The translations under genes were made by a program, and so were the position numbers. 41,878 nucleotides of DNA from JACKAQ01 sp020634975 [NCBI: Calditrichia bacterium] (GTDB taxonomy: Bacteria; Calditrichota; Calditrichia; RBG-13-44-9): NCBI GenBank assembly GCA_020634975.1, contig JACKAQ010000009.1, positions 1 to 41,878 of the forward strand. Direction: 5' to 3'. Numbering within the stretch: position 1 is the stretch's first letter; every line of letters starts with the position of its first letter. Below are positions 41,435 to 41,878 of this stretch, piece by piece. Below the pieces are notes generated by a model. That model ran no database searches. It was not told the DNA's origin and saw only the letters and a program-made list of their open reading frames with translations.

Positions 41435-41878
41435 ATGGACTACACCAGAATCTCCCCCGACGTTAAGCTCGGAAAAAACGTCAAAATATTCGCCTTTGTG
41501 AATCTCTACGGTTGCGAAATCGGTGATAACAGCAAAATCGGTACGTTCGTGGAAATCCAGAAAGGCGCAACAATCGGCGCCAACTGCAAAATTTCCAGCC
41601 ACACCTTTATTTGCGATGGTGTTACCATCGAGGATGATGTGTTTGTCGGGCATAACGTCACCTTTATCAACGATGTCTATCCCCGGGCAACCGCCGGTGA
41701 AGGTAAACTGCAAACCGAGGATGACTGGGTTTGCGTGCCCACGCTAATTAAAAAAGGCGCATCTATCGGTTCCAGCGCCACCATTCTCTGTGGCATCACC
41801 GTTGGGGAAAAAGCAATCATCGGTGCCGGATCGGTGGTCACCAAAGACGTACCGCCGAATACGATTGTCGCCGGCAAC
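41435..41878 (+). CDS. Left-handed beta-helix acetyltransferase, WlbB/WbpD-like (3' end outside window)
   Basis: The visible 148 residues are hexapeptide repeats with an Ile/Val at every sixth position (VKLGKNVKIFAFVNLYGCEIG...), then a loop FINDVYPRAT, WVCVPTLIKKGASIG and the closing VVTKDVPPNTIVAGN. The order and loops resemble WlbB/WbpD, which use acetyl-CoA to acetylate the 3-amino group of UDP-sugars; FdtC/QdtC relatives are alternatives. The ATG at 41435 follows an AT-rich 57-base gap with no clear Shine-Dalgarno. The family typically continues with NPAK and a short tail, so most of the catalytic core is in view. Confidence 0.85.
   Translation, partial: MDYTRISPDVKLGKNVKIFAFVNLYGCEIGDNSKIGTFVEIQKGATIGANCKISSHTFICDGVTIEDDVFVGHNVTFINDVYPRATAGEGKLQTEDDWVCVPTLIKKGASIGSSATILCGITVGEKAIIGAGSVVTKDVPPNTIVAGN

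Overview
The window looks like a chromosomal contig from a bacterium of the FCB superphylum, most likely Calditrichota/KSB1-like or Ignavibacteriota-like. This is inferred from several very large secreted proteins that end in the FlgD-like 'YPNPFNPST' tail used as a type IX secretion (T9SS) sorting domain, from a PorV/PorQ-like outer-membrane protein, and from moderate GC content. No rRNA, tRNA, CRISPR array, insertion sequence or phage gene was seen.

Layout. Positions 1-2190 (minus strand) hold a small envelope cluster: a lipoprotein, a PorV/PorQ-family protein, and a lipoprotein with a FlgD-like tail cut by the window edge. Positions 2194-4255 are rich in short palindromic intergenic repeats and contain one weak orphan ORF and a HAD phosphatase. 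Positions 4256-9930 are housekeeping genes packed in convergent pairs: ACT-malic enzyme, SRAP protein, DapA/HOGA-type aldolase, phosphodiester glycosidase-family protein, QueG and an RNase Z-like hydrolase. Positions 10496-24101 (minus strand) form a block of giant exported proteins: a BNR/Asp-box protein of about 2,440 residues broken by one frameshift, then two subtilisin-family (S8) proteases. All three share the same fibronectin-III-like cassette. Positions 24664-28139 (plus) carry phosphomannomutase/phosphoglucomutase, an inositol-monophosphatase-family enzyme and PRPP synthetase. Positions 28732-35270 (plus) carry a metzincin protease with a cohesin-like module, a dockerin-like module and a T9SS tail, followed by a protein with two cohesin-like modules and a T9SS tail. 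Positions 35521-38160 encode a predicted pseudokinase fused to a TolB-N-like domain and TPRs. After an 880-base leader or intergenic stretch, 39040-41878 begins an exopolysaccharide or O-antigen operon: a sugar transferase with a degenerate GGDEF-like N-terminus, a WlbA-like dehydrogenase and a WlbB/WbpD-like acetyltransferase cut by the window end.

How the genes may work together. The T9SS-tailed proteases and repeat proteins would be exported across the outer membrane and held at the surface or released. The nearby PorV/PorQ-like protein is of the type that shuttles such cargo, although no core T9SS gene is in the window. The cohesin-like and dockerin-like modules on neighbouring cargo suggest that some of these proteins could dock to each other. 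The sugar-nucleotide genes at the right end would supply surface polysaccharide, to which T9SS cargo is often anchored through a modified LPS. The functional links between blocks are inference. The domain content, motifs, palindromes and frameshift are read directly from the sequence.
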